Shown in pieces: positions 44,178-53,199 of a DNA stretch of 56,373 nt. Both the position numbers and the translations under genes were made by a program. Origin of the DNA: an uncultured Pelagibacteraceae bacterium (GTDB lineage: Bacteria > Pseudomonadota > Alphaproteobacteria > Pelagibacterales > Pelagibacteraceae); contig CACHBY010000003.1 in NCBI GenBank assembly GCA_902578175.1, positions 1 to 56,373 of the forward strand. Direction: 5' to 3'. The notes beneath the pieces are model-generated. The model was given only the letters and a program-made list of their open reading frames with translations, was not told the origin of the DNA and did no database searches. The number at the start of each line of letters is the position of its first letter. Positions within the stretch are counted from its first letter, which is position 1.

Positions 44178-45524
44178 ATGAGCTCAGAAACAAGAACTTC
44201 AGTTCCAAATTCATTAAATGAACATTGGATGCCGTTTACATCGAATAAAGATTTTAAAGCAAACCCAAGATTAATTACTGAAGCAAAAGGAGTTTATTTA
44301 AAAACTCACCATGGAAAAACACAAATTGATGCGAGCTCAGGATTATTTTGTAATCCATTAGGACATGGAAGAAGAGAAATTACAGAAGCAGTTACTAAAC
44401 AACTTGAAACATTAGATTACGCACAACCATTCCAACAAGGTTTTGGTGGTTCATTTGAATTAGCTACAAAAATTTCAAAACACACTCCAGGTGATTTGAA
44501 TAAAATGTTTTTTACTATTTGTGGATCAACTGCTGTTGAAACTGCAATTAAGATTGCTATTGCTTATCACAGAGCTAAAGGAAATGCTCATAGATTTAGA
44601 TTTGTAGGACGTGAAAGAGGTTATCATGGAATGAATATTGGATGTGTTTCAGTTGGTGGAATGATTAACAATGTTAAAACATTTGCAAGTATTTTAATGC
44701 CAGGTGTTCAACACATGAGACACACACATTTACCAGAACACAAATTTGTTAGTGGTCAACCTGAAACAGGAGGAGATCTTGCAGATGATCTAGAGAGAAT
44801 TGCAAGTAACTTTGGTCCAGAAAATATTGCAGCTTGTATAGTTGAACCTATTGCTGGATCTACTGGAACTTTAGTTCCGCCAAAAGGATATCTGCAAAGA
44901 TTAAGAGAGATATGTGATAAGCATGGAATACTTTTAATTTTTGACGAAGTAATTACAGGCTGGGGAAGAACCGGTTCTTCTTTTGCAAGCCATGAGTTTG
45001 GTGTTACCCCAGATTTAATGACTATGGCTAAAGCAACAACCAACGGAGTTGTTCCTATGGGCGTAGTTGCATGTAAAGATGAAATTTATGATGCAGTGAT
45101 GGATGCTTCACCAATGGGATCTGTTGAATTGTTTCATGGTTATACTTATTCAGGAATTCCAGTTGCTGTAGCAGCAGGTTTAGCGGTTCAAGATATTTTT
45201 GAAAAAGAAGATATATTTAACAGAGCAAAAAATTTAGCGCCTTATTTCCAAAAAGGATTATTTTCTCTTCAAGATTTAGAATCTGTTGAGAATATAAGAG
45301 GTTATGGAATGATGGGTGGTATTGATATGAAAATGAATACCAAACCAGGTAAAGCTGGTCTTGAATGTTTTAAAGCTTGTTATGAAGCAGGAGTAAACTT
45401 TAAAGCAACTGGTGACTGTTTAATTATAGCTCCTCAGTTTATATGTGAAGAAAAACATATAGACGAGATTATTGATAAACTAAGAACAGGTATTACGAAT
45501 TATCAAAAAAACCAAAAGAATTAA
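44178..45524 (+). CDS. tpa: Class III aminotransferase, probable taurine-pyruvate aminotransferase
   Basis: This 448-residue PLP enzyme has FDEVITGWGR (D256 on PLP), catalytic K285 in MTMAKATTNG, and the ring-stacking region ICGSTAVETAIKIA. The omega-amino-acid:pyruvate aminotransferase family includes Tpa, which turns taurine and pyruvate into sulfoacetaldehyde and alanine. The taurine transporter on the other side and alanine dehydrogenase directly after make Tpa the best call, though beta-alanine or hypotaurine may also be used. Confidence 0.82.
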   Translation: MSSETRTSVPNSLNEHWMPFTSNKDFKANPRLITEAKGVYLKTHHGKTQIDASSGLFCNPLGHGRREITEAVTKQLETLDYAQPFQQGFGGSFELATKISKHTPGDLNKMFFTICGSTAVETAIKIAIAYHRAKGNAHRFRFVGRERGYHGMNIGCVSVGGMINNVKTFASILMPGVQHMRHTHLPEHKFVSGQPETGGDLADDLERIASNFGPENIAACIVEPIAGSTGTLVPPKGYLQRLREICDKHGILLIFDEVITGWGRTGSSFASHEFGVTPDLMTMAKATTNGVVPMGVVACKDEIYDAVMDASPMGSVELFHGYTYSGIPVAVAAGLAVQDIFEKEDIFNRAKNLAPYFQKGLFSLQDLESVENIRGYGMMGGIDMKMNTKPGKAGLECFKACYEAGVNFKATGDCLIIAPQFICEEKHIDEIIDKLRTGITNYQKNQKN

Positions 45525-45554
45525 TTAGTTTATTTAAAGATACGGAGAGTGCTT

Positions 45555-46673
45555 ATGAAGATAGGCGTACCTAGGGAGATAAAACCTCAAGAAAATAGAA
45601 TAGGGTTAACACCAGAAAGTGTTAAAACTTTAGTTTCAGAGGGTCATGAGGTTATTGTTGAAAACAACGGTGGCTTCGAAGCTGGATTTGAAAATGATCA
45701 GTATACAAATGCAGGTGCAAAAATAGCAAGCACAGCAGCTGATATTTTTAATGATGCAGATATAATTGTTAAAGTTAAAGAGCCTCAAAAAGTTGAAGTG
45801 GATATGATTAGAGAAAACCAAATCGTCTATACATATCTTCACCTAGCAGCCGCAAAAGAATTAACTGACGGTTTAATTAAATCAAAGAGCGTTAATATAG
45901 CTTATGAAACTGTAACAGATGATAATGGAAGATTACCATTGCTAGCTCCAATGAGTGCAGTTGCTGGCAGAATGTCAGTACAAGCAGGAGCACACTGTCT
46001 AGAAAAAAATCAAAGTGGAAGAGGACTTTTATTGGGAGGTGCTCCAGGAGTTACTGGAGGAACTGTAGTAATTTTAGGTGGTGGTGTAGTTGGAGAAAAC
46101 GCTGCAGTGATTGCAACAGGTATGCAAGCTAAAGTGCATATCGTTGATAAATCAGAAGCTAGATTAAAACAATTAGTTGAAATGTTTGGAGATAAAATTA
46201 TTCCAGAGCAAAGTGATAAAATTGATCTTCCAAAATTAGTTTCTGAAGCAGATTTATTAGTTGGAGGAGTTTTAATTCCAGGTGCAGAAGCTCCAAAATT
46301 AGTTACCAAAGATATGATCAAAAGTATGAAAAGAGGTTCTGTAATTGTTGATGTTGCAATTGACCAAGGTGGATGTGTTGAAACAAGTAAACCAACCACC
46401 CATGGAGAACCAACTTATATTGTTGATGATGTTGTTCATTATTGTGTAGCAAATATGCCAGGTGGAGTTCCAAGAACTTCTACTTTAGCATTAAACAATG
46501 CAACGCTTCCTTATCTAGTCAAACTTGCAAATAATGGTTACCAGAAAGCATTAAGTGAAGATAAAAACTTTTTAGCTGGATTAAATGTCCATAAAGGAAT
46601 GGTTACTTATAAAGCAGTTGCAGACGTATTTGGTCACAATTTTGTAGAACCTGGAGAAGCTGTCAAACATTAG
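45555..46673 (+). CDS. ald: Alanine dehydrogenase
   Basis: This 372-residue protein starts at ATG 45555 with GGAG at 45544-45547; a GTG at 45549 is in frame but lacks spacing for that site. MKIGVPREIKPQENRIGLTP is the family N-terminus. VVILGGGVVGENAA is the NAD-binding motif, and H96-type active-site parts are present in YTYLHLAA. It oxidises alanine to pyruvate and ammonia, regenerating pyruvate for the aminotransferase. It lies 30 bp after tpa and 2 bp before the FAD enzyme. Confidence 0.93.
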   Translation: MKIGVPREIKPQENRIGLTPESVKTLVSEGHEVIVENNGGFEAGFENDQYTNAGAKIASTAADIFNDADIIVKVKEPQKVEVDMIRENQIVYTYLHLAAAKELTDGLIKSKSVNIAYETVTDDNGRLPLLAPMSAVAGRMSVQAGAHCLEKNQSGRGLLLGGAPGVTGGTVVILGGGVVGENAAVIATGMQAKVHIVDKSEARLKQLVEMFGDKIIPEQSDKIDLPKLVSEADLLVGGVLIPGAEAPKLVTKDMIKSMKRGSVIVDVAIDQGGCVETSKPTTHGEPTYIVDDVVHYCVANMPGGVPRTSTLALNNATLPYLVKLANNGYQKALSEDKNFLAGLNVHKGMVTYKAVADVFGHNFVEPGEAVKH

Positions 46674-46675
46674 TA

Positions 46676-49120
46676 ATGGAAAAGAAATATCCTTCTAGCA
46701 CCAAAGTAGTTGTTGTTGGAGGTGGAGTTATAGGTTGTTCTGTTGCTTATCACTTAACAAAATTTGGTTGGAAAGATGTTGTTCTTTTAGAAAGAGATCA
46801 ATTGACATCAGGTACAACTTGGCATGCAGCAGGATTAGTTAGTCAATTAGGACCCACAGCTGCAGTTACAAAAATTAGAAAATATACTTTAGATCTTTAT
46901 AAAAAATTAGAAAAAGAAGTTGATCACTCTGCAGGTTTAAGAATTAATGGAGCATTATCTATCGCTCAGACAGATGCTAGATGGCAAGAGCTTCAAAGAC
47001 AAGCAACTACCGCTCAACTGTATGATGTAGATATTAAGATTTTAGATAAAGATCAAATAAAGAAAAATTATCCAATCATGCACACAGAGGATTTAAAAGG
47101 TGGAGTGTTAATGCCAGGTGATGGTGCTGCAGATCCAAGTGGTGTTACTCACATGTTGGCAAAAGGTGCAAGATTGGGTGGGGCAAAAATATTCGAGCAA
47201 TCACCTGTTGAAACGATTTTAACTAAAAATGGAAGAGTATGTGGTGTCAGAGTTAATGGACAGGATATTGAATGTGAATATGTAGTTCTTGCAACAGGTA
47301 TGTGGTCTAGACAAATAGGAGAAAAAATAGGAGTAAGTATTCCTTTGTATCCAGCTGAACATTTTTATGTAATCACAGAACCGATTGAAAATCTTTCACC
47401 GACATTACCTGTTATAAGAGATTTTGACAGTAGTACATATATAAAAGAAGATGCTGGAAAACTTTTAATTGGAATATTTGAGGGAAAATCAATTCCAGCA
47501 TTTAACAAAACAAATAAAGTTCCAGAAGATTTTTCATTTGGTGAATTTCCTGAAAATTTTGATCATTTTGAACCTTATTTAGAAAAATCTATAAAACGAT
47601 TTCCAATTTTAGAACAAGCTGGAATTAGAAAGTTTTTTTCAGGACCAGAATCTTTTACTCCCGATACAAATTCTTTATTAGGTGAAGTTCCTGAGGTTAA
47701 AAATTTATTTGTTAGCTGTGGTTTGAATAGCATTGGTATTGGAAGTGGAGGCGGAGTTGGAAAGGTTACAGCTGAATGGTTAATGACCGGTCATATTAAT
47801 GAAGACATTTTTAATTATGATATAAAAAGATTTCAAAAGTTTCATTCAGATTTAAGTTTCATTAAAGATCGTGTCACTGAGTCACTTGGAGATTTATATG
47901 GAATGCATTGGCCTTATAAGCAACACAAAACATCAAGAAATGTAAAAAAATTACCATACCACGATGAATTAAAAAGTTTTGGGGCATGCTTTGGAGTTTC
48001 AGCTGGATATGAAAGACCAATGTGGTTTGCTCTTGATGGTGAAAAAGCTGAGTATGAATACAGTTATAATTACCAAAACTGGTATCCATCAGTTGAATAC
48101 GAAACCAATAACACCCTAACAAATGTTGGGCTATATGACTTGTCTCCGTTTTCTAAATTTGAAATTGAGTCCAAGAAAGCTCACGAAGATCTTCAGAGAA
48201 TTTGTACATCAAATATAAAGCAAGAACCTGGAAAATGCACTTATACTCATATGCTTAATAAAGATGGGGGAATAGAAACAGATCTTACAGTGGTTTGTAT
48301 TGAACAAAACCATTTTAGAATTATTAGTTCAGCAGCAACAAGAGAAAGAGATAAATTTCATATTAAAAAACATTTATCCGAAGGTGTTGAGTTAATTGAT
48401 GTTACTGATGATTATTGTGTGTTAGGAATATTTGGTCCAAAAAGTAGATTATTAATGCAGGATTTAAGTTTAGATGATTTCACTAATGAAAATTTTAAAT
48501 TTGCAAATTCAAAATATATAAAAATTGATGGTACTAAAATATGGACACAAAGATTATCTTATGTTGGAGAGTTAGGTTATGAGCTTTATGTCAAAACTTC
48601 TGACTCTAAAAATATTTATGATAAATTAATGGAAAAAGGAAAAAAATATAATTTATCTAATTGTGGAATGCATGCATTAGATACGATGAGAATGGAAAGT
48701 GGTTTTTTACATTGGGGACATGATATTTCACCTGAAGAAAACCAATATCAAGCGGGCCTTAATTTTACAATTAATTATAAGAAAGATTTAAATTTTATTG
48801 GAAGAGAAGCATTGGAAAAAATAAAAAATAAAAAAATTGATAGAAAATTTGCTATGTTTGTTTTAAAAAACAATGAACCTGGAAAACCTCTTCTACTTCA
48901 TGATGAGCCAATTTATAAAGACAACAAGATTATTGGAAGAACAACATCGGGTAATTATTCTTTTAATTTCAAAAAAAATCTTGCATTTGGTTATATAAAT
49001 AATGACTTTTCAGATGATGAACTTTTAAATGGGAATATTTCAATAGAAATTGAGAAAATTAAATATCCAGCTGAGATTATTTTTAAACCATTGAAACATA
49101 CTAATTTTAAAAATAATTAG
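46676..49120 (+). CDS. Dimethylglycine/sarcosine dehydrogenase-like FAD and GcvT-domain oxidoreductase
   Basis: This 814-residue protein begins with KVVVVGGGVIGCSVAYHL (FAD) and SGTTWHAAGLVSQLGP, where H50 matches the flavin-linking His of DMGDH. From about residue 430 a folate-binding GcvT domain follows (HALDTMRMESGFLHWGHDI, NYKKDLNFIGREAL). It would oxidise an N-methylated glycine and hand the carbon to tetrahydrofolate. It lies 2 bp after ald, so it is co-read with taurine genes, an odd partner. It may act on a methylated taurine, which would be a guess. Confidence 0.88.
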   Translation: MEKKYPSSTKVVVVGGGVIGCSVAYHLTKFGWKDVVLLERDQLTSGTTWHAAGLVSQLGPTAAVTKIRKYTLDLYKKLEKEVDHSAGLRINGALSIAQTDARWQELQRQATTAQLYDVDIKILDKDQIKKNYPIMHTEDLKGGVLMPGDGAADPSGVTHMLAKGARLGGAKIFEQSPVETILTKNGRVCGVRVNGQDIECEYVVLATGMWSRQIGEKIGVSIPLYPAEHFYVITEPIENLSPTLPVIRDFDSSTYIKEDAGKLLIGIFEGKSIPAFNKTNKVPEDFSFGEFPENFDHFEPYLEKSIKRFPILEQAGIRKFFSGPESFTPDTNSLLGEVPEVKNLFVSCGLNSIGIGSGGGVGKVTAEWLMTGHINEDIFNYDIKRFQKFHSDLSFIKDRVTESLGDLYGMHWPYKQHKTSRNVKKLPYHDELKSFGACFGVSAGYERPMWFALDGEKAEYEYSYNYQNWYPSVEYETNNTLTNVGLYDLSPFSKFEIESKKAHEDLQRICTSNIKQEPGKCTYTHMLNKDGGIETDLTVVCIEQNHFRIISSAATRERDKFHIKKHLSEGVELIDVTDDYCVLGIFGPKSRLLMQDLSLDDFTNENFKFANSKYIKIDGTKIWTQRLSYVGELGYELYVKTSDSKNIYDKLMEKGKKYNLSNCGMHALDTMRMESGFLHWGHDISPEENQYQAGLNFTINYKKDLNFIGREALEKIKNKKIDRKFAMFVLKNNEPGKPLLLHDEPIYKDNKIIGRTTSGNYSFNFKKNLAFGYINNDFSDDELLNGNISIEIEKIKYPAEIIFKPLKHTNFKNN

Positions 49121-49162
49121 TTTAAGTTTGCATTAATATTTATCTCCTGATTAAATATAATT

Positions 49163-49372
49163 GTGAAAAATAAAGATCAAGATTCAGATTTGCATGAAAA
49201 CGATGTAGATGTGAGAAAAAATTTATATTTAGAAGATTATAAAACAACTAATATAAATATCTTACTAAATAGAGTTAGATTAGATAAAAAAAAAGCTATA
49301 AGAAAAAAACTTTTTTTTACAACTATTTTGTTTGTACTGGTGAGTGGATTTATAGCTTATCTTTTAATTTAG
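49163..49372 (+). CDS. Tail-anchored microprotein, copy 2
   Basis: This 69-residue protein begins at GTG and has an acidic N-terminal stretch, a charged helix NINILLNRVRLDKKKAIRKK and a hydrophobic C-terminal helix (LFFTTILFVLVSGFIAYLLI). The pre-helix pattern matches the protein at 33226-33423 residue for residue at N, L, R and the KKK, so the two seem to be one family. It precedes the tRNA on the same strand. Function unknown. Confidence 0.62.
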   Translation: MKNKDQDSDLHENDVDVRKNLYLEDYKTTNINILLNRVRLDKKKAIRKKLFFTTILFVLVSGFIAYLLI

Positions 49373-49400
49373 TTTGAAAGTTATTGAAAAATTATTGATT

Positions 49401-49406
49401 TATAAT
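49401..49406 (+). promoter_or_regulatory. Candidate -10 box for tRNA
   Basis: A perfect TATAAT stands 18 bp before the first tRNA base, so the start would be near 49413. A TTGAAA is at 49384-49389 but only 11 bp away, too near for a normal -35, so the upstream element is unclear. Confidence 0.4.
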
Positions 49407-49424
49407 AAAAGTAAATTTTTTAAT

Positions 49425-49501
49425 GGCGGGGTAGCTCAGTTGGTTAGAGCGCGGGACTCATAAGCCCGAGGTCAGTGGTTCGATCCCACTTCCCGCTACC
49501 A
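49425..49501 (+). tRNA. tRNA-Met (CAU), elongator
   Basis: A 77-base cloverleaf is traced by eye: acceptor GGCGGGG (49425-49431) pairing TCCCGCT, D-arm GCTC/GAGC, anticodon loop CTCATAA with CAT, T-arm AGTGG/CCACT with TTCGATC, and encoded CCA at the end. The first pair is G-T, not the C-A mismatch of an initiator, so the initiator is excluded. The last anticodon-stem pair is A31-G39, a mismatch. A lysidine-modified Ile2(CAU) is the alternative. Confidence 0.85.
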
Positions 49502-49515
49502 TTTTGTAAATCATA

Positions 49516-50787
49516 TCACTTTGCTATAACATCAAAAGCTAGAACAATTCTGTCTTTGTTAGATTTAAATGGTATCGTGTAATGAAACAATGATGCAGGG
49601 AAAAGGCATAGCAAACCAGTTTTTACGTTAATAATCTTAAAGTTAGAATTTTTAGAATGTTCTTTTTTTTTATCATCAAGAGATACAACTAGATCTCCGC
49701 TATCTAATTTTGATTTTTGCGGCACATTTATATAGATACTTCCACTTAACCATCCATGTTCATGAATGTGAGGTTCTATATTACCTCCACTTTTCATTTT
49801 AACTAACCATCCATCTAAATAAAAATTTTTAGGCCAATTTTTTAAAAAACCCTCATCACTACTTGAAAACTTTTTGTGATAATTTTGAATTTCAGAATTG
49901 ATTATGTTTTTTATTTTTGAAATGTTTTTATTTTTATTATAAAAAATATTATTTGCACTCTGGATACCATTAATTAATAAAGGTTGTGGATTAACTTTAA
50001 AGTTATCACTTTCAAGAATATTGATACTTGTATTTATAAATAAATCTTTAAAATTACATATTTTATTTAAGTCAATTACCTTGACAAAATTTAAAGGATT
50101 TTCACAAAATAAATTTCTTTTTTTGATACCAAATTTTTTTTTTGATAAAAATACAATTGAACCAATTAAAGCATTGATATTTTTATTCTCAATTTCAATA
50201 TCAAGTCTTTTTGATAATTTTTCTGTATTTTTTAACTCATAATAACTTTTCAAAAGATAACTTTGACTTTTCTTGAAATTAATATTCTTAAATACTTTAA
50301 TTGTTTTCTCATATTGTTTTATTTTAAAATATAAAAGTCCCAAATTATATTGGGCATTTAAATTATTTTTGTCCTCAGCAGGCACCATTTTATAAACATG
50401 AATAGCTTTTTCTATTTCATTTATTTTTTCATAACAAAGACCTAAATTACAATAAGCTGCAAATTGACTTGGGTTAATTTTTATAAGTTTTTTAAAATTT
50501 TCAATTGCATCTAAAAAGTAGCCTTTTTCTAAAAGGACTATGCCAATATTATTGTATGCATTTTGATAGTAAGGATCTATTTCTATTGCTTTCTTAAAAA
50601 AATAAATTGATTTGTCCAAATCTCCAAAGTTTTTATGTATTAAACCTAAATTGTTATAACTTTGTAGGTTTTGAGGATCTAATACAATAATTTCCTCATA
50701 TTTCTTTTTAGATAGATCAAACCTTTGTTCATTGTATAATTTAATAGCTTCGGCAAACAGTTGATTGATTTTTAAACTATTAATCAT
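49516..50787 (-). CDS. TPR-repeat protein with 2OG-Fe(II) oxygenase-like C-terminal domain
   Basis: This 423-residue protein has about five TPRs over residues 5-190 (QSYNNLGLIHKNFGDLDKSI, QNAYNNIGIVLLEKGYFLDA, FAAYCNLGLCYEKINEIEKA). The C-terminal ~100 residues match the putative 2OG-Fe(II) oxygenase type: PHIHEHGWLSGSIYINVP, GDLVVSL, LFPASLFHYTIPF and RIVLAFDV. Likely iron ligands are the first H of PHIHE and the H of LFHYTI, with R in DRIVLAF. The TPRs may carry the substrate protein. It is convergent with the tRNA, 14 bp away. Confidence 0.78.
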   Translation of the reverse strand: MINSLKINQLFAEAIKLYNEQRFDLSKKKYEEIIVLDPQNLQSYNNLGLIHKNFGDLDKSIYFFKKAIEIDPYYQNAYNNIGIVLLEKGYFLDAIENFKKLIKINPSQFAAYCNLGLCYEKINEIEKAIHVYKMVPAEDKNNLNAQYNLGLLYFKIKQYEKTIKVFKNINFKKSQSYLLKSYYELKNTEKLSKRLDIEIENKNINALIGSIVFLSKKKFGIKKRNLFCENPLNFVKVIDLNKICNFKDLFINTSINILESDNFKVNPQPLLINGIQSANNIFYNKNKNISKIKNIINSEIQNYHKKFSSSDEGFLKNWPKNFYLDGWLVKMKSGGNIEPHIHEHGWLSGSIYINVPQKSKLDSGDLVVSLDDKKKEHSKNSNFKIINVKTGLLCLFPASLFHYTIPFKSNKDRIVLAFDVIAK

Positions 50788-50829
50788 CTTATTTTTTTAA
50801 ATTAATCAATTATTAGTTTACTTTAAGAT

Positions 50830-51357
50830 TTAATGACCAGGAAAATCAATTAAATTTTCAACTTTGTAATTATTCTTAACTAAATTATCAGAACCACCTA
50901 GATCAAATAAATTAATAACAAATACAAAAGCTGCAACTTTAGCTTCACACATTTCTACTAATTTAGCAGCAGCTTCTGCAGTTCCACCGGTTGCAATTAG
51001 GTCATCAATTATCAAAACAGACTCATCTTTTAAAATAGAATCTTTATGAACTTCAATAGTTGCTGTTCCGTACTCTAATTCAAAATCTACAGTATGTACT
51101 TCTGCAGGTAATTTATTTTTTTTTCTTAACATTATAAAAGGTTTTTTAAGAATATAAGAAACTGCAGAAGCAAACACAAAGCCTCTAGATTCTATTGCAG
51201 CGATCTTATCAATTTTATATTTTTTGGATCTTTCAACAATTTGATTGATCGTTTCGGCAAAAGCCTTTTCGTTCTTTATAAGTGTGGTTATATCTCTAAA
51301 TAAAATACCTTTTTTAGGATAATCAGGAATTGATCTAATATGATCTTTTAAATTCAT
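50830..51357 (-). CDS. apt: Adenine phosphoribosyltransferase
   Basis: This 175-residue enzyme makes AMP from adenine and PRPP. The PRPP-binding motif VLIIDDLIATGGTAEAA and N-terminal IRSIPDYPKKGILFRDI are typical. It is divergent from mtnP by 33 bp; MtnP releases adenine from MTA, so Apt would recycle it. A shared control region of only 33 bp suggests the two are co-regulated. Confidence 0.94.
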   Translation of the reverse strand: MNLKDHIRSIPDYPKKGILFRDITTLIKNEKAFAETINQIVERSKKYKIDKIAAIESRGFVFASAVSYILKKPFIMLRKKNKLPAEVHTVDFELEYGTATIEVHKDSILKDESVLIIDDLIATGGTAEAAAKLVEMCEAKVAAFVFVINLFDLGGSDNLVKNNYKVENLIDFPGH

Positions 51358-51390
51358 AATACTTAATTATAAATAAATATATTTTAAATT

Positions 51391-52263
51391 ATGACAACAA
51401 ATAAATTAGCAATCATTGGTGGTAGTGGCCTTTACGATGTTGAAGAATTTACCAATAGAGAATTGTTAGAAATTAATACTCCTTGGGGTAAACCATCTGA
51501 TCAAATTTTAAAAACTAATTACAATAATAAAGAAGTTTATTTTTTACCCAGACATGGGAGAGGACATTTTGTTTCTCCCTCAAATATAAATTTTAGAGCG
51601 AATATAGATGCACTAAAACAACTAGGTGTTACCGACATTGTTTCAGTTTCAGCTGTAGGATCTTTAAAAGAAGAATTGCCACCTGGAAAATTTGTTATTG
51701 TGGATCAATTTATTGACAGAACATTTGCACGAGTGAAAACTTTTTTTGATGATGAAATTGTTGCTCATGTTTCAATGGCACATCCTACATCAAATGGACT
51801 TATGAATGCTTGTGAAGTTGCAATTAAAAAATCCAATATAGAATATCAAAGAAATGGAACTTATGTTGTTATGGAAGGGCCTCAATTTTCAACATTAGCA
51901 GAATCTAATTTATATAGAACTTGGAAAGCTGATGTAATTGGAATGACAAATATGCCTGAAGCAAAACTTTCAAGAGAGGCAGAAATTAGATATGCATCAG
52001 TTTCAATGGTTACCGACTTTGATTGTTGGCATCCAGATCATGAAAACGTCGATGTTCAACAAGTAATAAAAGTTTTATTAGGAAATGCTGAAAAAGCAAA
52101 AGTGATGATTAAAAATTTAATTGATAATTTTGAAAGCTATATAGACCCAAATGATCCCACAAATAATTGTTTAGATGTAGCAATAATTACTGCACCCGAA
52201 AAAAGAACTCAGAAAACAATAGATAAACTTAAAACAGTAGCTGGTAGAGTTCTTAATAAATGA
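51391..52263 (+). CDS. mtnP: S-methyl-5'-thioadenosine phosphorylase
   Basis: This 290-residue nucleoside phosphorylase splits MTA to adenine and methylthioribose 1-phosphate. Motifs are LAIIGGSGLYDVEEF, FLPRHGRGHFVSPSNINFRA, MEGPQFSTLAES and MTDFDCWH-like VTDFDCWHPDHE. It has the MTAP lineage rather than PNP features. It overlaps the next gene by 4 bp. It heads the salvage operon. Confidence 0.93.
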   Translation: MTTNKLAIIGGSGLYDVEEFTNRELLEINTPWGKPSDQILKTNYNNKEVYFLPRHGRGHFVSPSNINFRANIDALKQLGVTDIVSVSAVGSLKEELPPGKFVIVDQFIDRTFARVKTFFDDEIVAHVSMAHPTSNGLMNACEVAIKKSNIEYQRNGTYVVMEGPQFSTLAESNLYRTWKADVIGMTNMPEAKLSREAEIRYASVSMVTDFDCWHPDHENVDVQQVIKVLLGNAEKAKVMIKNLIDNFESYIDPNDPTNNCLDVAIITAPEKRTQKTIDKLKTVAGRVLNK

Positions 52264-53198
52264 AAATAAAATTAATATTAATTTTATTACTTTTTTTAAC
52301 TAATATTGCTTTCGCTAAAACTAAATTTGAAAAAAGATTTGAGAAAGATTTAAATAAAATTTCAAAATTAAATTCCTTTGTGGATAAAGAAGGTAATCCT
52401 TATGAATTAGATGAAAATATTGATAAAGATAAAACTATTATTTTAATTTATACTCATGGTCAGTGGGGTAGTAATCAAAAATTAAATGGTTGTAATAGGC
52501 GATGGAGCAAAATACCGCCTGCAATCTATCAATTAGATGGAACTAAAATTAAAGGTCTAACTATAAAAACATATCAATTATGCTCTGGTGTTAGAGGCTG
52601 GACTCAAAATGAACAAGATAAATTTTGGGAAACCTACAATAAAAATAATCATGATGTAAATAGCGTATTAAATCTCAAAGATAAAAATGGAATTCTTTTA
52701 ATAGACAAATATAAAGATAATCAAAAACACAAGGTAATGAAGTTTAAAATTGATGAGTTTAAAAAAAAAGGTTTCAATAATATTGTATTATCAGGACATT
52801 CAGCGGGTGCGAAAAGTTCTTTTGTATTAAAATCAAATTATCCTAAACTAATCGATGGAGTAATTTCTCTTCATTTAGGTTTTGCAGGTAAATTTGCAAA
52901 AGCAAAAAATCCAGATCAAGGTTGGATAAATTGGAGAAACTATAAAAAATCTCTTATTAATTGGTCTCAGATAGGTGAGGTAATATTATTTACTCATGAT
53001 AAAGATTGGGCTGATACAAAAAAAACCTTAAGTTTTCTGACAGAGTTTGAAAATATCAAATTTGTTGATTTAAGTGATACGCAATGTAAAAAGAAAAAAT
53101 TATTAGCTGACTATCATGGAATAGCTTTAACAAAGTGTTTTGCAGACGAGGATCCTAAAAGCAAAGAAATAATTAAATATTTAAATAAAATTTATTAA
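52260..53198 (+). CDS. Exported alpha/beta-hydrolase-like protein of unknown function
   Basis: This 312-residue protein has a signal peptide (KIKLILILLLFLTNIAFA) and a nucleophile elbow LSGHSAGAKSS with S181. A probable Asp-His pair is at FTHDKDWAD and DYHGIAL. No specific family was recognised. It has four cysteines or more in CNRR and QLCSG. It is squeezed between mtnP and mtnA in one operon, 4-bp overlap on the left and 1-bp gap on the right, but is exported while its neighbours are cytoplasmic. Confidence 0.7.
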   Translation: MKIKLILILLLFLTNIAFAKTKFEKRFEKDLNKISKLNSFVDKEGNPYELDENIDKDKTIILIYTHGQWGSNQKLNGCNRRWSKIPPAIYQLDGTKIKGLTIKTYQLCSGVRGWTQNEQDKFWETYNKNNHDVNSVLNLKDKNGILLIDKYKDNQKHKVMKFKIDEFKKKGFNNIVLSGHSAGAKSSFVLKSNYPKLIDGVISLHLGFAGKFAKAKNPDQGWINWRNYKKSLINWSQIGEVILFTHDKDWADTKKTLSFLTEFENIKFVDLSDTQCKKKKLLADYHGIALTKCFADEDPKSKEIIKYLNKIY

Positions 53199-53199
53199 T

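Noticed and set aside
46010..46399. 129-codon open frame antisense to ald
   Set aside because: Ald is clearly the gene; the antisense product is Pro/Thr/Ser-rich shadow sequence.
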